Part shown: positions 63,221-64,000 of the stretch, one piece after another | Numbering within the stretch: the stretch's first letter is position 1 | How the letters are laid out: every line of letters starts with the position of its first letter | From: Cenococcum geophilum 1.58 | Taxonomy: Eukaryota; Ascomycota; Dothideomycetes; Gloniales; Gloniaceae | Length of the DNA: 64,000 bases | Direction of reading: 5' to 3' | Assembly: GCA_001692895.1 (NCBI GenBank) | Contig: KV748200.1 | Location: forward strand, 2,120,914 to 2,184,913 | Made by a program: the position numbers and the translations under genes | Notes under the pieces: model-generated | Database searches by the model: none | Told to the model about the DNA's origin: nothing | The model's input: only the letters and a program-made list of their open reading frames with translations

Positions 63221-64000
63221 ATGGATAGTAATAGTAACAGCTACTGGACAAAACCGACTATCCTTAATAGTAATACCAATAGTACTACTAAATCTAAAAA
63301 TGCTTATAAAGCGTCCGCTTAAGCATGGCTTTATAAGGATTAAGACTATCTACTAGAATATTACCTTAAACAGTTAGAAGAGTTTAAGGAATCCAATTTT
63401 ATAATATAGGACTACGCCAATGCCACTATAGCTCTCCTTAACCGCATTAAAGAACACTAGAATTAGTAAGTAATAACCTATTTAGCGGCTTCCTTTTAGG
63501 CCTAACTTAGCAAAGAGCTAATAATTTCTAGATACTGCACCTATATAGGGAAAGACCTTAAAAAAACGTACCGAGTCCTCTCACTTTGGCTTCTTTATAG
63601 CTTCTTTAACTAGTCCCTAAACTAGAAATGAGGGAAAGGTAGTAGGAAACGGTACGGGACGAAGGTTTCTAGCTCGCTTAGCCTATACTAGAAGTACTAT
63701 CGCCTTATATATAAGAGAGCGACCAAAGGGAAAATTACTGGCGAACTAAACCGCTAGATATATAAGGTGATTATATTTCTAGTTAATCCTTTAACCTAGT
63801 AAGGTAAGGCAAAGCTAAGATATCTTTCTTAGGTACTTCGGAAACTGGCGGAGAAACATAATTTAAGCGAGAAAAAGTAAGAAAAAACTGTTATAGACGC
63901 AGAGGATCTCGCCCTAGTCCTTAAGACTAACTTAGTTATAATAAGGAAGCAATATATAGTTGGACGACATTAGATATAAGTGCATTTCTTAATATAACTA
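63221..64000 (+). pseudogene. DUF3435-like tyrosine recombinase, RIP-mutated, cut by window end
   Basis: Begins MDSNSNSYWTKPT at 63221 and stays in one frame to the window end. The stops are TAA, TAG or TGA at places where Gln, Arg or Trp codons fit, the RIP pattern, and I see no frameshift. A likely 66-bp intron (63767-63832, GTGATT to CTTAG) joins IYK to VLRKLAEKHNL. The blocks VLRKL, AEDLALVLKTNL and VGRH are reminiscent of the N-terminal and SAM-like part of fungal DUF3435 proteins, the family of Starship captains; the catalytic Arg-His-Tyr part would lie beyond the window. The family call is from memory of these motifs and needs a profile search. Confidence 0.5.

Larger units (their letters stand above)
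62825..64000 (+). mobile_element. Left end of a tyrosine-recombinase element (Crypton- or Starship-like), partial
   Basis: The Gypsy H sequence stops at about 62820 and a new, GC-richer and less mutated leader of some 400 bp begins. It has two pairs of direct repeats and then a recombinase-like gene reading away from the junction. A recombinase gene close to one end and facing inward is the known layout of Starship captains and is also compatible with a Crypton. The other end is outside the window, so size and class are open, and the exact left boundary is uncertain. Confidence 0.5.

Overview
The window looks like a repeat-filled compartment of a filamentous ascomycete (Pezizomycotina) genome. 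About 2 kb out of 64 kb is recognisable host coding sequence. It has short introns with CTGAC-type branch points and is transcribed leftward (3426-5399). The rest is a nested pile of transposable elements. Most of it carries the mark of repeat-induced point mutation (RIP): CpA and TpG are nearly absent, TpA is greatly over-represented, and CpG is still common. Every transposon reading frame is therefore full of stops at sites where CAA, CAG or TGG codons are expected.

Layout. (1) 31-3236: a RIP-mutated hAT DNA transposon with an 8-bp target duplication. (2) 3245-5560: a host island with one spliced gene for a secreted HEXXH protein of the fungal zinc-metalloprotease-like type, with one frame conflict in exon 2. 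(3) 5561-6463: intergenic sequence with small foldbacks. (4) 6464-28790: chromodomain Gypsy element A. It contains Gypsy B, which contains chromodomain Gypsy C, which contains a 306-bp retroposon; a LINE derivative with only ORF1 splits A's 3' LTR. (5) 28796-29246: plain intergenic sequence, once contiguous with (3). (6) 29247-51921: a fragment (E) of a C-type element broken open by Gypsy F, Gypsy D and then element H. F carries a retroposon with a GC-rich 35-bp minisatellite, and D (a sister of B) carries Copia element G. (7) 51922 to about 62820: Gypsy H, interrupted by Gypsy I (a sister of C) and by a 1,022-bp retroposon. (8) About 62825-64000: the left end of an element carrying a DUF3435-like tyrosine recombinase gene, cut by the window edge.

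Nesting is fixed by exact target-site duplications: hAT AAATTAGG, A ATAAG, B TATAC, C CGCGT, D GTAGT, F CCTAT, G GTAAT, I CTTAT, and 12-17 bp for the four retroposons. This gives a relative order of insertion. LTR differences cannot be used as a clock because RIP, not time, made most of them.

The observations most worth following are: a structured 3' module shared by Gypsy F and Copia G at the same distance from the 3' LTR; two pairs of short retroposons that share 3' tails with longer relatives (LINE-parasite relationships); a hairpin-forming minisatellite inside one of them; arrays of about 10 or 20 bp in several unrelated LTRs; and the recombinase gene with paired direct repeats at the right edge, which could be the captain end of a Starship-like element.
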